A DNA stretch of 64,000 nt from Sparassis latifolia (taxonomy: Eukaryota; Basidiomycota; Agaricomycetes; Polyporales; Sparassidaceae): contig JAENRS010000022.1 in the NCBI GenBank assembly GCA_018466975.1, forward strand, positions 806,001-870,000, read 5' to 3'. This document shows positions 1-11,600 of the stretch, in pieces. The notes beneath the pieces are model-generated. The model was not told the DNA's origin. It did not search any database and saw nothing but the letters and a program-made list of their open reading frames with translations. Numbering within the stretch: the first letter of the stretch is position 1; each line of letters begins with the position of its first letter. Both the position numbers and the translations under genes were made by a program.

Positions 1-938
1 CTGTGCGGTACATCTGATGATAGACGTGTGCACGTTCAAGTGCCTCTTCCGGCGAGGTCCCCGGAGGTGCAACCGTAGCAAGCAACTCTGGCGAGTCGGT
101 GTACTTTATCGGAATTCTCCTTCCCAAAAAACGGAATGTTTCTTCCATAGAATGAGTACCGCATGCACACAAATGAAGATGCAGACGTACTAGGTAGCCA
201 CACATCTGCCAATTGCCCCGCCCAGTGCAACTCGTCACACCCGAAGTGGAATCGATCAGGTTCGGGGATGTCGAACTGGATGGGTAACTTAACCGGACAG
301 TCATGGTTCTTGGACTCGGAGATGTCAAAGTCGACAATAATGGGGTGCCCTTCCTTATTGATAACAATGTTCTGTTCACGGACGTCGTTGTGCACGACTC
401 CCCGGCGATGAATCTCGAACAATGAGTCGAGTACCTGTCGTCTGTGGTGTTGGTTAGATGACAGGATAATTGTCTATCAATAGAATGTGCAGGCTCACCT
501 GAAGTCCCAAGAGGTGTATCGCAATTTTCTAGTGAGTTCCTCACCGCAGTACTCCAACAAAAGGCAGGCAGCCCGTCCATCATCCATTTCACCCTCGTAG
601 AGGCCAAAGCACTGAGGAATGAGATGACCTTGCAAGTCCTGCAGCTTGTCGTACATGCTGAACTCGAAGTGCAACTTGTCTCTGGCAGGCCTGCCATAGA
701 CGACTTTGCAAACAACTTCGCGAGGAAGATGCTCAGCGGCCTCAGGGGAATCAGATGTAACACGGATAGTGGCACGATAAACTGCTGAAAGTTTCTTGCC
801 CTCATGGATACACACCACGTCGGTGAGGGTCAACCGCATGTTTTTGTGAGATCCCTCGTCACGGTCGACACGGAGCAAGTCGTAGAATTCGGGGAGTCTC
901 TCATCGGGAAAGAGCCTAGGAAATCTCAGAAGGGCCAT
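1..938 (-). CDS. FunK1-like protein kinase, copy 1 (3' end cut by window edge)
   Basis: Protein-kinase-fold protein read as exons 938-499, 441-191 and 141-1, with introns of 57 and 50 nt (GTGAGC...CACAG and GTACGT...GGAAG). The ATG at 938 begins MALLRFPRL. An upstream in-frame ATG at 1094 exists, but copy 2 starts at the equivalent of 938. Kinase landmarks seen: VCKVVYG (lysine strand), an EFSMYDKL helix, LLEYCGE hinge, catalytic HNDVREQN and metal-binding IVDFD (DFD instead of DFG). No glycine loop is obvious, as is common in the fungal kinase-like families of mushrooms. It is a tandem paralogue of the next gene, about 90% identical by eye, with the same exon phases. Family placement as FunK1-like is inference; substrate and role are unknown. 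Confidence 0.8.
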
Positions 939-1475
939 AATCACAGCGAGGAGATGACTTGAGGGTGAGGTTTGACTCACCCTCTTAATACGCGTAGCGC
1001 GGTCGGAAGTTTCAGCCACTGCTGGCAGTGACGCGTGACCTGCACCTCGAGGTGTTCCCATATTTGCCGTAAGATACATAGCGCAATCCTTCATGATCAG
1101 TCCACCCTCGTACTATGGGTTACCAGAACTCTCGAGAAGTAGCTGCAAGTTCGATCCAGAATCCCGCTGTTTTCGACCTGCTCTATTTATCAATATTTCC
1201 TGTTGTCTTGCGTGAGTGAGCGTAAGCGATGCCTTTGGACTGCCGGCGTAGGTCGCGGTGTGAACCGTACTCGTACGAATGTGCTAAATAAAATCCCACC
1301 AAACTTTGACTGTGATACTCAACTTGAAGTAGTGCGAACCGTATAGTTGGCATGACTCTAGAGCCCTAACAGTCTCGTCGTTCAATACATCATGACGTCG
1401 AAAACGAAATCGTTGGAGGTACATCCAGAATACAGAAGCTGTCACGGGGACATTCTAAGACTAAATGACAAGGGC
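939..1475. other. Intergenic spacer between the two kinase copies
   Basis: No supported gene. Positions 939-1000 (upstream of copy 1) resemble 2485-2545 (upstream of copy 2), so the tandem duplication included promoter sequence. Positions about 1003-1110 resemble 4718-4812, a relic listed separately. Confidence 0.6.
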
Positions 1476-2484
1476 TCATTCATCCACCATACTGTTGTCG
1501 AGATACTCATAAGGTTCACAGCGCTTTCGTTTCTCAAGAGCTGTGCGGAACATCTGATAATACACGTGTGCGCGTTCAAGTGCCTCTTCCGGCGAGGTCC
1601 CCGAAGGTGCAACCTTAGCAAGCAACTCTGGTGAGTCGGTGTACTTTATCGGGACTCTCCTTCCCAAAAAAAGGAATGTCGCTTTCAGGGAATGAGTATC
1701 GCGTGCACAGAAATGAAGATACAGACGTACTAGGTAGCCACACATCTGCCAATTGCCCCGCCCAGTGCAACTCGTCACACCCGAAGTGGAATCGATCAGG
1801 TTCGGGGACGTCGAACTGGATGGGTAACTTTACCGGACAGTCATGGTTCTTGGAATCGGAGATGTCAAAGTCGACAATAATGGGGCGCCCCTCCTTATTG
1901 ATAACAATGTTCCGTTCGCGGACATCGTTGTGCACGACTCCCCGGCGATGAATCTCGAGCAATGAATCGAGTACCTGTCGTCTGTGATGTTGGTTAGATG
2001 ACACGATCATCATCTATCAATAGAGTGTGCAGGCTCACCTGAAGTCCCAAGAGGTGTATCGCAATTTTCTAGTGAGTTCCTCACCACAGTACTCCAACAA
2101 AAGGCAGGCAGCTCGTCCATCGTCCATTTCACCCTCGTAGAGGCCAAAGCACTGAGGAATGAGACGACCTTGCAAGTCCTGTAGCTTGTCGTACATGCTG
2201 AACTCGAAGTGCAACTTGTCCCTGGCAGGCCTGCCATAGACGACTTTGCAAACAACTTCGCGAGGAAGATGCTCAGCGGCCTCAGGGGAATCAGACGTAG
2301 CACGGAGAGTGGCGCGATAAACTGCTGAAAGTTTCTTGCCCTTGTGGATACACACCACGTCGGTGAGGGTCAACTGCACATTGTTATGAGGTCCCTCGTC
2401 AGCCTGAGAGCCCAGGACAGGGAGCAAGTCGTAGAACTGGAATCTGTCGTCGGGAATGAGGCTAGGAAAGCTCAGAAGGGCCAT
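1476..2484 (-). CDS. FunK1-like protein kinase, copy 2 (complete, 300 aa)
   Basis: Three exons read as 2484-2039, 1981-1731 and 1681-1476, with introns of 57 nt (GTGAGC...CACAG, phase 2) and 49 nt (GTACGT...GAAAG, phase 1). They total 903 nt and encode 300 aa. Kinase landmarks: Lys80 in VVCKVVYG, LLEYCGE hinge, catalytic His166-Asn-Asp168 with Asn173, and Asp186-Phe-Asp188 in place of DFG. The C-terminal lobe is short, so the protein is a minimal kinase, possibly without a full activation segment. It is divergently arranged with the nuclease-like gene at 3021 across a 536-bp spacer. The kinase fold is well supported by motifs; activity and substrate are not known. Confidence 0.82.
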
Positions 2485-3020
2485 AATCGCTGAGAGGAGA
2501 TGATTTCAACTGAGAAGGGCGAGGTTCAACCCACCCTCTTATACGCGGTTGGGTGTGGCGCCGTATGGGCGCCCGCAATATGCAAGATCTGAATCTGCCG
2601 CGCGCGCGCCAGTCAGATCAATTTCTCAGATCTCTGATCAGGCTATCGCATAACAATTGTCTCTCGTTGTTATGGTGCTTCATAAGTCGAACTATGGTGC
2701 TGATTTCCGATGGCTCACTGCTTTCTATGACAACCACTATTCAGTTCTCTGCGGCACACACGTCGAACTCTCACGAGAAGCTCCCGGGCAACCTCAAGAA
2801 GTCTCGGATCCCATTCTTCGAAGGTCCACGTCATGGTTGCAGATGCTGTACACTTCGCAAGATATGTATCGCCACTGCCACTGAAACTCTACATCCCATG
2901 ATTTTGGTCCAGGTCAGTCTATAAAAGCCGTGCCTCCATTCGACCACTTCCCTCAGCCAGAGATTACAGCAGCTACGCACCCAGCACTACAATTTCCTTT
3001 GTAATACAGACTGCATCGTC
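2485..3020. promoter_or_regulatory. Divergent promoter region between kinase copy 2 and the 3021 gene
   Basis: 536 bp without a supported gene, lying between two divergent starts. The side nearest the kinase repeats sequence found upstream of copy 1. The right side carries a TATA-like box listed separately and a pyrimidine-rich leader before the ATG at 3021. Confidence 0.5.
2920..2927 (+). promoter_or_regulatory. TATA box of the 3021 gene
   Basis: TATAAAAG lies about 94 bp upstream of the ATG at 3021, a usual distance for a basidiomycete gene with a short 5' leader. Confidence 0.5.
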
Positions 3021-4476
3021 ATGTCTCCTCCCACCCCTCCCAGCAGGCGCAGCGGCGCTGCTCAGCAATCCTTTCCGCCATCTGACCAGACAGGACAGGA
3101 CCTCGATCTCTTTTCTCTGTCGCCATTGACAGCTGTTTCGAGCCACGATGGATCAACTGAACAGAGCCTCAGGGTGCAGACTCTACCGTCTCCGACAGAG
3201 GAGACCACACCGACACAAGGCCAACCGAGACAGGGAGAAGAGGAACTGTCACCAACATTGTCTCTTCATCGTAATCTCACCGTCGATGTCGATGATGTCG
3301 GGTCTCTTTCCCACAGAGCAAAATGGTTGCACCCGCAAGCATTCGTTTCACCACGCCCGTCGAACATGTCAACAGTAGATCAAGCACTGCGTACTATACT
3401 ACCTCGTGCGCCAGATCCATACAAAAAGGGTGCATTAACGAGCACGAAGGATATCACGCAGACAGAATTGAATGTTGACGAGAACGATCAGCTGGAGAAG
3501 ATCGTCTATGTTCCAACTTTGGTCACCTGCCTGCGAGACCGGGCCGTCGAAAAACTCCAGAATCTGCACATCAACTGGGACGAAGACGATGATATTCTTT
3601 CTGTCACGAGTTTCCATCCATATACTACCGCTAGGAATCTGCCGAGGACAATCTGGTCGGAGAAGGATATAGAACACTGGACTCACGCGGTGTTGTTTAG
3701 ACCAGCTGTAGCAGCGGTGCGTGCCGTGATGCTCCAAGATATCAAGCATGACTTTGACAAAGTCCATCCTTATGTGTCGTCAAGCTCTGACATTGATGTA
3801 ATCCCGGACGGGATGTTCGTTCTATCGGAGGAAGATTCAATACCTACTATTGGTGTGGTCATCGAGAACAAAACGCCGTCAATGTGGGAGGAAGGAATGG
3901 ACTACAGTAAACTGGAGTGGCCCGAAGGTAGTGAAAGAGACATCCCTGCAGGAACCGCAATGCGTTTTTACTGGCCAACGAAAATAATAGGCAACAGAGA
4001 GCAGGATAGGGTCATAGTCCAGGTACGTTGCTGTGGTCTCTATGGTAGTGAGTTCTAGTGATCAATCTGATGTTTTTCTTTTGCCTAGGCGTGGACGCAG
4101 TTGGTAAAGGCCGAGTGTGACCTCGGAATCATTTCGACTCTTAATACAACGATTTTCCTAGCGCGTGGACGAGGAAACCACCGGAACACTCTGTATATTT
4201 CACCTGCCTATCGGCGTGCAATGTGCCCTATCTACGCGGTGTTCTGTTGGTTTGCTATCGCTGCGGGTATCTTCAAGTACGAGGATCTGAATCTCCCTAC
4301 ACCGGACGCTAGCTGGTGGAATGACTCAGTTAGGCGCGATTTTTACAGCGAGTCCCCGGGCGTATGTGCAGCGTGAGCTATCTAGTATCAATGCTTATTC
4401 TTCACGCATTAACTCACGTGTTGTGTATCTTCAGGACATACTACACAAGGTACCTGGAACAGATTTGAACTTTTAA
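3021..4476 (+). CDS. Protein with PD-(D/E)XK-like signature, 438 aa
   Basis: Three exons: 3021-4022, 4089-4361 and 4435-4476. Introns of 66 and 73 nt have GTACGT/GTATGT donors and CTAG/TCAG acceptors, and both are phase 0. The first 110 residues are Ser/Thr/Pro/Gln-rich and probably disordered. The C-terminal half is compact. It contains Asp259, Pro262-Asp263 and Glu282-Asn-Lys284 on a hydrophobic strand (IGVVIENK), the spacing of a PD-(D/E)XK nuclease-fold core. Proteins of this kind occur next to, or fused with, kinase domains in Agaricomycetes, and the neighbour here is a kinase on the opposite strand. The nuclease-like fold is inference from one motif, and function is unknown. The gene appears intact. 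Confidence 0.75.
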
Positions 4477-4604
4477 TTACGGAGGAGGTAGTTGTATTGC
4501 TCGATTCGTGTTTCTGTTAGTGAACATTGATGTTAAATACATCATTTTGCGTCGAACAAATCACTACAGAGTCATTGTGTTTACATGTCGAACAGGACAG
4601 TCAG

Positions 4605-4865
4605 TTATTCAAAGTCGCATTTAAACAACCGTGTCACAGACACGACGATGTGAAAGATCCAAACTCCATCTTCAAGGACGCGTACGGAGCCCGTGTCGCT
4701 TTCAGCCACAGTCACCGTGTCGCCAGTGACGCGTGACCTCGAGGCGTTCCCACAAGCTCTGACAAGATTTGCCGTAAGATAGCGCAATCCTTCAGTCCAT
4801 CGGTCATAGTCTATCTCTTCGACCAGCGGCACACGGCCCCGTATATTTTCAGCTATCTCTCTCAC
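4605..4865 (-). pseudogene. Relic of the kinase-gene upstream region
   Basis: Positions 4718-4812 align by eye with 1003-1110, upstream of kinase copy 1. Both carry the string GTGACGCGTGACCT, a CTCGAGG.GTTCCCA stretch, TTTGCCGTAAGATA and TAGCGCAATCCTTCA. The minus-strand reading includes RYLTAN where the copy 1 side reads MYLTAN. No kinase core follows. The likeliest reading is a third, eroded copy of the 5' part of the kinase locus on the far side of the 3021 gene. The rest of 4477-4932 holds nothing else I recognise. Confidence 0.45.
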
Positions 4866-4932
4866 TAGATAAACCGGCTGTCCTCAGATATGAAATCCCA
4901 CCTTCCTACCTTCGCACCCACTGCGCGTTGAG

Positions 4933-6445
4933 ATGCCCTGGGGAAGCATAACCCTCAACGACGGTCAGTATTCTCCCCCCACTCATCCTTCTATGTTCCT
5001 GCTGACAGCCGTTTGAACTGTAGGAACGTCTGCGCCGAGCGTCGCATTTGGTACATGGAGGCGAGGCAACGGGCCGCAGACCATCGATCTTGTTGAACTT
5101 GCCATCGCCACCGGGTTCACCCACATTGGCGCGTCCCTTATTCTTCAGCTGAGTGTTCTGGCGGTTGACCTGTCGCTAGATACCGCGCAGGTGTACCGCA
5201 ACGAAGAGGAGGCAGGTGTGGCGATCCGCGCCAGCGGTCTCGCACGCTCTGACCTGTACATCACCACGAAATACTCTGGCAAGACCGACATCGATACTGC
5301 TATCCGGAACAGCCTCAGATTCGTGCGTCGTTCCGCTTCTCTGTGGTATATTGGGCCAGGGTGGGCTAACCTTTGCGTACAGTTAGGTGTCGATTATGTC
5401 GATCTGTATCTGATTCATGGGCCTGATCTCGCCGTACCCGATATTCCTACTATTTGGAAGAAGATGGAAGACATTCATGAACAGGGATTTGCCAAGTGCG
5501 CACGAGTTACCTTGTTGAGATGCAAGTCCTCACAGTGGTCACGTCGTTCAGGAGTATCGGTGTTAGCAACTTCAACATCAGCGAGCTCAAAATCCTGCTT
5601 GCCTCAGCCAAGATCAAGCCTGTAGCGAACCAGGTATGTTTTAGCCCATCTGCTTCTTATCAGGCGTCTTGCTGGTAGCACACTGGGGCTGCAGAAGGCA
5701 TATATATGCGCGTCCAGACCATTTCAGCCGTTCTCGTATCAAGTCAAATGGGATATCCATGCACTCAGCTGATCCGATCCGCAGATCCTCTTCCACCCCT
5801 ACATCCTCGACCGCCAGGGCCCACTGGTCGAGTTCGGAAATCAGCACGGGATCGTCAGCGAGGCATACAGCCCACTCATGTGTGTCCCTCTTCTGTCGTC
5901 ACATTTACATCCGCGTCCAGAGTATCCCTTCCGTCCTGTCGCTCTCTATTTCTTCCTCTCCTTCCTGTGTGAGCCCACCGCTGATGAGCGCCGCACAATA
6001 GCCCACTGACGCACAAGACTGGCGGCCCCGTCGATGCTCCGGTCGCGGCCATCGCGGAGCGTCTCAATACCGCGCCTGAGCAGATCCTCCTTGCGTGGGC
6101 GCACGCGAAGGGTACGCTTGTAGTGACGTATGTATTTCCTGGCATTCCGCTCAGCTTAATCTCTGACGCCATGTCCCCTAGGTCGAGCACGAAGAAGGAG
6201 CGCCTGGAGGGGTATATCGCCGCTGGTGACCTCGGTGCGTTAGTTTTTCTATTCTCCTGTTCCTGATTGGCTGATTTTGTTCGATCTGCCGTTCTTTGAT
6301 TCGACTTCCTCTTTTCCTAACCGGTCCGTCTATGCTTGAACGTTATCACCTGTTATCACGCGTCTTTGGTCATACAGAGCTGACGAAGGAAGATGTCGCT
6401 GCGATCGATGCAGCTGGCCTTGCTGGCTCGAGCTCGAGGCGGTGA
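4933..6445 (+). CDS. Aldo-keto reductase, 271 aa, nine exons
   Basis: NAD(P)H-dependent reductase of the AKR superfamily, cytosolic by family. Exons: 4933-4963, 5024-5128, 5180-5322, 5383-5495, 5552-5633, 5785-5879, 6002-6127, 6182-6234, 6378-6445; total 816 nt with all phases consistent. The tetrad is complete: Asp46 and Tyr51 in DTAQVY, Lys76 in TTKYS, His105 in LYLIHGP. Later family blocks are also present: SIGVSNFN, ILFHPY, EAYSPL, TSSTKKERL. Length is normal for fungal AKRs (about 270-290 aa). The second intron (5129-5179, 51 nt) starts with GC, or else is an in-frame insertion, because it has no stop and is divisible by three. Introns 5634-5784, 5880-6001 and 6235-6377 are longer than usual. 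Substrate cannot be inferred. Confidence 0.9.
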
Positions 6446-6689
6446 GTTCGTTCCTGAATGTGAACTTTGGAGACCAAGAGGAGGTGCATATATATGAGCG
6501 AATCCAGTCAAGCGGTGTACCAATAGTTCATCGTAACGTGGACGATCATCGACCGTGACGAGTGGTGTTATTAACAGCTCTGACGTGGCGACACGCCGCG
6601 GTGCAGGTTGTATTGTCACTGACGTTGCTGCATACTGTAGGATTGTGTCAGGACTGTGTATGTACACACTTGTCTGGACGCTAGTTACT

Positions 6690-7130
6690 GTGTTGGTACC
6701 CATGGATTCGAGCAAACCCGTCATGCTGACCTTCGCCGATTCTTCATCACGACGTTCAACGAGGCGATAGGGAAGCGTAAACAACGGCCTCTCTGGGCGT
6801 ATACGCTGCCTCCAATTTGCAGCCTCCAAGATTATAAGCACTGCTTGTCGACGTATTCGACCCGAGGTGCGAGGCCGCCATTCCGCTGATCCACTATGGA
6901 AACGCGATGTTTTGGCTCTCGCGAACCATAACTTATATGCAGCTCGTCGCGTGCGTTCCTGTTTATTTTGCCTCCCTGGATCTCTCGTGCTAGTGGGAGA
7001 CATCGTTTCCTCTGTCGCTGTCATGGTGAATGTCGCTCACAGGCTCAAAATCGGAATAAACGCTAACTGTTCCTCGTTCTAGGAGCGGTCCCGCACAGTC
7101 TGCTTAGTCGCCGTTGCGTTATACGATAGG
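6690..7130 (+). pseudogene. Decayed gene fragment, possible membrane protein, unrecognised
   Basis: Two stretches read like real coding sequence but in different frames. One encodes RRFFITTFNEAIGKRKQRP (near 6735-6790). The other encodes VFDPRCEAAIPLIHYGN followed by MFWLSRTITYMQLV and a hydrophobic run (6852-6990). A TAA stop separates them in the second frame at about 6835, and no start or clean splice pair joins them. A CTAG acceptor-like site lies near 7081. I do not recognise the family. An intact gene with missed introns is possible but less likely. Confidence 0.35.
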
Positions 7131-10100
7131 TGTAATGGTAGTTCAGGCTCAGGTCTGTTGTTTGCAAAGACCAAGTAGCCTACAGTACTTTTCACTGCGG
7201 GGGTGCCTGAGGCGCGCCCACATGATGTTAAACAACAACATTCTCCCTCTCCATTGTGTACTCAATCACGGGATGACTACACTCTTTGTCTACCGTATGG
7301 CATGGGCCGCTTGAGACATGACTTTGTTTTTATGTACCAGATACCAATATATGCTATGTCGCATATACAATAAAATCTGATGTACGTTACATGATCGGAA
7401 GGTTGAGATATTCAATGGCGACGACACTAGAGGTACCCTTCCGAAAGAGCGAAATTGAAACTGGCAGTTTTGCAGAGCTGTAGAGAGCATTGGATGGTGG
7501 ATGGCGACGAAGTACCCTTGCTGATTGGTGTAGACGAGGTCGAAGCTTCCGAAGAACGGCAATAACAGAAGAACAACGCAAGCAGAGTGAGTTGGGCCGT
7601 TGTGCGCACGTTAGAGAACATGTTTATTGGGAAGTGTCGCACCCGCGGTGAGGCCTTGAGGTAGATGTGTTGGTTTTGTGTGCTGTGACGATCTGTCGAG
7701 CGACTGTTGCCGAGCCACTGTCACGATTTGACGGGCCTCTGTCACGATTTGACGAGCCATCGTTGACCAGGTCGACCTCGGAGAGAGGCGCATGGTCATG
7801 CCCAGATGACACCAGTGTGGGCATAGCCATGAAAGAGCGACTGGCGCACAAACTGGTCAAATGGGTACACGTGGCCATATGAGAGAAAGATGCATCTTCA
7901 GCACAAAGTGCAAGCATTCTAAGAATGCTCACGTACCTAGTCCAAACGGTGTGGCTAACTTGCAATGACTCGAGCCACTGACGCGGGAGGTGCGTATCTC
8001 AGCCGGTCGCCGCCATCTACAGTAATGGAGATCTAGTGAATATCCATCTCCGTAGGAATGCCCGTGAAGAATCGAACCAGGAGAGTCTCCCCAGAAGCGT
8101 CGACAGACAGCACTGCAGCTTCGTTGTCAGTGGAGCTATACTTTCAGTGAACGTAAAGTCTCACCTACGCTGTGCATAGGACTAACGTGTGCGGTTCGCG
8201 GGGGGCAAAGCGAGTTGGAGGATGCATTCTATGACGGAATGGAGGGTGTACGGCCCTGTGTCGAGTTGTGACTGAAGAATACATGCGATTGAGCGTGTAG
8301 GAGGAGTGGGTGGTCTGAGGAAATAGGAACAGAAAGCAGGGCCTTATATACCTGGCTGGCGCCACACGGATAAGCAACACCCTTGACTTCCGATCAGCAA
8401 CCCGAATCGCCACCGGACCAAAACCTCATTGAACAATAGAATGACGCATGGGCCGTGCGTAGCTAAGGCGTTCCGTAAGTAGAATATAAAGCTGTTTCTT
8501 TGAATGGAACCGGATGGCTCGGCTTGACTACGTATGTTGCTGAATGGCGTAATTCACGATAGTCAGCATCAAAGCACGGTCAGGCAACAACTTGAGATCT
8601 CACTCGAGATGAAAAGAAGAGTTTGCAGAGACTGAACTCGCGTTCTTTCCAACATAATTTGCTTAGTGCGGTGCCACTGTCGCACACACCCTCTTCCACG
8701 TTTCAACGCTAGATATCGAAATTCGAACGTCCAAAGTAGCTGCTCAAAGGCTTGCGCGCAAGCGTTCCAATACCTTATGCAAGGAGGATCGCTGGCCCGA
8801 TGAGGGAGTATATTAGCATCTCAGAGTTTGTGGTCCCAATGTATAGATCTCACCCGAGGCGTGATAGAACCATGGAGTTGGGGGACAACTAGATCGCTCT
8901 GGGAAGACCCTCACGAGGAACCGTGAGAGTAAGGTGGCATAGAGGTCTCAGACAGAAGAAACAGAACGACGCTTGAGCGTTCGTCCCTCGCATTCCCGAT
9001 GTCCCCAAATCAGCATCGGACGACAAGGACGAGGTGCGCAAAATGGAGCGTCTCTAGGTGACGCGACCAGAGGAAGTATCTTTGCGATGTGAATGTCACG
9101 TACCCGATGCAAGCCTTCTTCCATCATGGATCATGTTCATATCGAACGTCTGAGAAAGGAGAGATCCTTTTGAAATGTCGAAGACCCTGTAAGGATGTGC
9201 AAACAATGTCAGGATCAATGTCCCGCTCGCACAGCGCAGTCAAGCAGGCGATACTCAAGCCTGAAGTGTCTCTGGTCCAAGAGACAACAGCTCTTCTCCA
9301 AGCGCGCTTCCATTCTGAACTTGCAGGGAATCAGATCACACAACACCAATAGTTCCAGGTGAACTGGGCCAAACAGCGATCTCTCCATCGGAACCGAAGC
9401 TCATAACTTCTTGAATGAGACAGTGCTACGTGGACCAATGTCAACGGCTATGCCTTGTCATAACGTGAGATACAAGCGAGCCATCACAAGACCATAAACG
9501 ACCACGGGAAGGCATGAAAGATGGATGGGCCTTGTTTAGAGACATGCAATACATCCGCAAAAGACACGCTGAGGCTTTCCCGTTACATGTTAGATTTCGC
9601 CTTCCGCAACGTATCTGTGCATGCGCTCGATCTCTTCGTCTTCGCTTTCTGGACCAGATAACAGGCAGGTCATCGAGAAGTGCAAACGAGACATCAGAAA
9701 AACACGCACGACGATACACACCAAAGGGAATGTACTATTGAGAGGGATAACAGGACTTCCCTTTCATCGTCTACTGGTCTGCTCCTTCATCTGTTGTTAG
9801 ATTTTCCGACCCTATCGCTTCTTCTATCCTGACTCCTCGGTACAAGGGAGAACCTGATCCTCGCGTGTCCATCGGCAACAAGGTGCGAGCATAAGTTATA
9901 ACGGGATGGGCCGAAAGAATCCGGCGCCGACAAGAAATTGGTGCCATCACAGAACTCTGGTCAGCTTTCGTTCTTACTTCACGGACGTCGAGGTGTATTT
10001 GAATGACTAGAAACATACTGACAAGCAGGGCAGGTATGAGATGGACGATAGAGAGTCGACGCGGCCGAATCTCAGATTCCAGTTGACGCGCCCACGTGAT

Positions 10101-10699
10101 GAGCCAAGCGCCCCACTTACGCGTCGCCATAGAAGTACTTTCCCTCTTTTCCGCCTTTGCCCCTCCTGTGAGTACCCTCACAAGGCGTTATTTAAGTCAG
10201 ACCAGGACCATTCTGGAACGGTTCCACGTTGAGAGCTGCCCGCTGCCGAGAGGCTAGTTGGTAGGTTCTTGTGTTCTTCTCCGACTTTGTGTATCGCTCA
10301 CCGCACATCCCCGCCGAACTCGCTCAGATACTCAGGCTTACCAACTTCTCTTTCCAAGTAGCAGATTTCCCTCACCATACTTGCACCCATCTTTATGCAT
10401 GTGGACACGTTTCTAGTACCCACCTACGTCTGATACTGGTGCGATGTTTGGTTGTGGGCGTAAAGATTCACCGATGGTCCCATGCAATATCTGCTGATAT
10501 GTCGCCCTCCCTCAGTCATAACCGGAAGGTATGAGCGAGAAGTTGAAGGTGGCTATTAATGACCGCCCCAGTTGGTGAAATCCGACTTTCCTTGTGGACT
10601 TTTCGGTTCTTGCTTGTTCTCGATTGTCATATGAAGAAGTTCATTAATGTTCTCCCTACGGTAACCGTTCCTCTCCGTCTCTCCATATCTCATTAACAA
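7131..10699. other. Gene-poor stretch, nothing recognised
   Basis: About 3.6 kb without any reading frame that resembles a known protein or shows consistent splice signals. A 20-bp direct duplication (TGTCACGATTTGACG core) lies at about 7719-7760. Short open frames on both strands look random. Confidence 0.5.
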
Positions 10700-11600
10700 G
10701 GATCCAGATAAACAGAATTATGCTAAAAAAATCTCCGAAAACCCTCAAGAGGGCATTCCTTAAAACCGACGCACAACTGAGCAAAGGTACGTTTCGCATG
10801 TATTCTTATTTTTTCACTACTATCGCCAGTCATGAGTGCACAATTTACGTCGTACGTCTTATCTCTTCCTTCAGCCAGTCCTCTCCACTACTGACCGTGT
10901 TGCAGGTTTACGAGCGGTACTCAGCATCAAAGGGGAGGCAAAACTACTCTCTAATCTCTGCGGCGGGAGGATATATTGAGAATAACCGTGTTATGGTCAG
11001 CTTCTCGTCTGCAATGCCGGCGTATTGATTCACGGTTCTGAACTTAGGCGATTTGGCCGTGTCACGAGCTATGGGCGACTTTGAGTTGAAGCAGTATTCG
11101 GAACTTCCACCCGAACAGCGGATCCTTACCTGCGACCCGGAGCTCATGCAACACCAGCTTACCGAGGAAGACGAATTTCTCGTTCTCGCTTGATGGTCCG
11201 TACCACACTGCATTCTGTTCTCCGCCAACTCTGTCGGTCGGTCGTAGGTATGTGGGATTGCCTGTCGTCGCAAGATGTCGTCAACACGGTCCGGATTTTT
11301 CTTTCGCGAGGCATGACGCTCCCGAAGGTCTGCGAGGAAATCCGCGACTACCGCACAGCTCCACAATCGGACGGCGACTTCCATCATCGTAACATCATTG
11401 CAAGGCCGTACCACACAGAGGGTGGTGCAAATGGGCTGGGGAGCGGACCACGAGTCGTTATGGGTACGAGACGGCCGCGGGAGCCTCGGCAGATATATGA
11501 CGCCGCAGCTGTCTCCCCGCTCGGCGAACGCGGTTGGGATTCCTGTAAGCGACCATATGGTGGAGGAATCGATATTGGTTAATAGACATAGATCGAACGG
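10700..11600 (+). pseudogene. Protein phosphatase 2C pseudogene
   Basis: PP2C (PPM family) metal-dependent Ser/Thr phosphatase remains are readable in order but in different frames: TLKRAFLKTDAQL (10738-10786), RAVLSIKGEAKLLSN (10911-10955), ISAAGGYIENNRV (10954-10992), DLAVSRAMGDFELK through TEEDEFLVLA (11050-11190), and WDCLSSQDVVNTVRIF (11253-11300) followed by KVCEEI. The N-terminal DGHGG metal-site exon is missing. About 20 residues are deleted between GEAKLLSN and ISAAGG. A base appears lost at the splice donor near 10993 (GTTATGGTCAGC). At 11190 the expected CDG codons read as TGA. Introns are still recognisable (11193-11247). The gene is clearly dead; gene identity is firm from the motif order. 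Confidence 0.85.

Noticed and set aside
6356..7024. 222-aa minus-strand open frame
   Set aside because: Overlaps the last AKR exon antisense, has no family motif, and lies over a plus-strand coding remnant.
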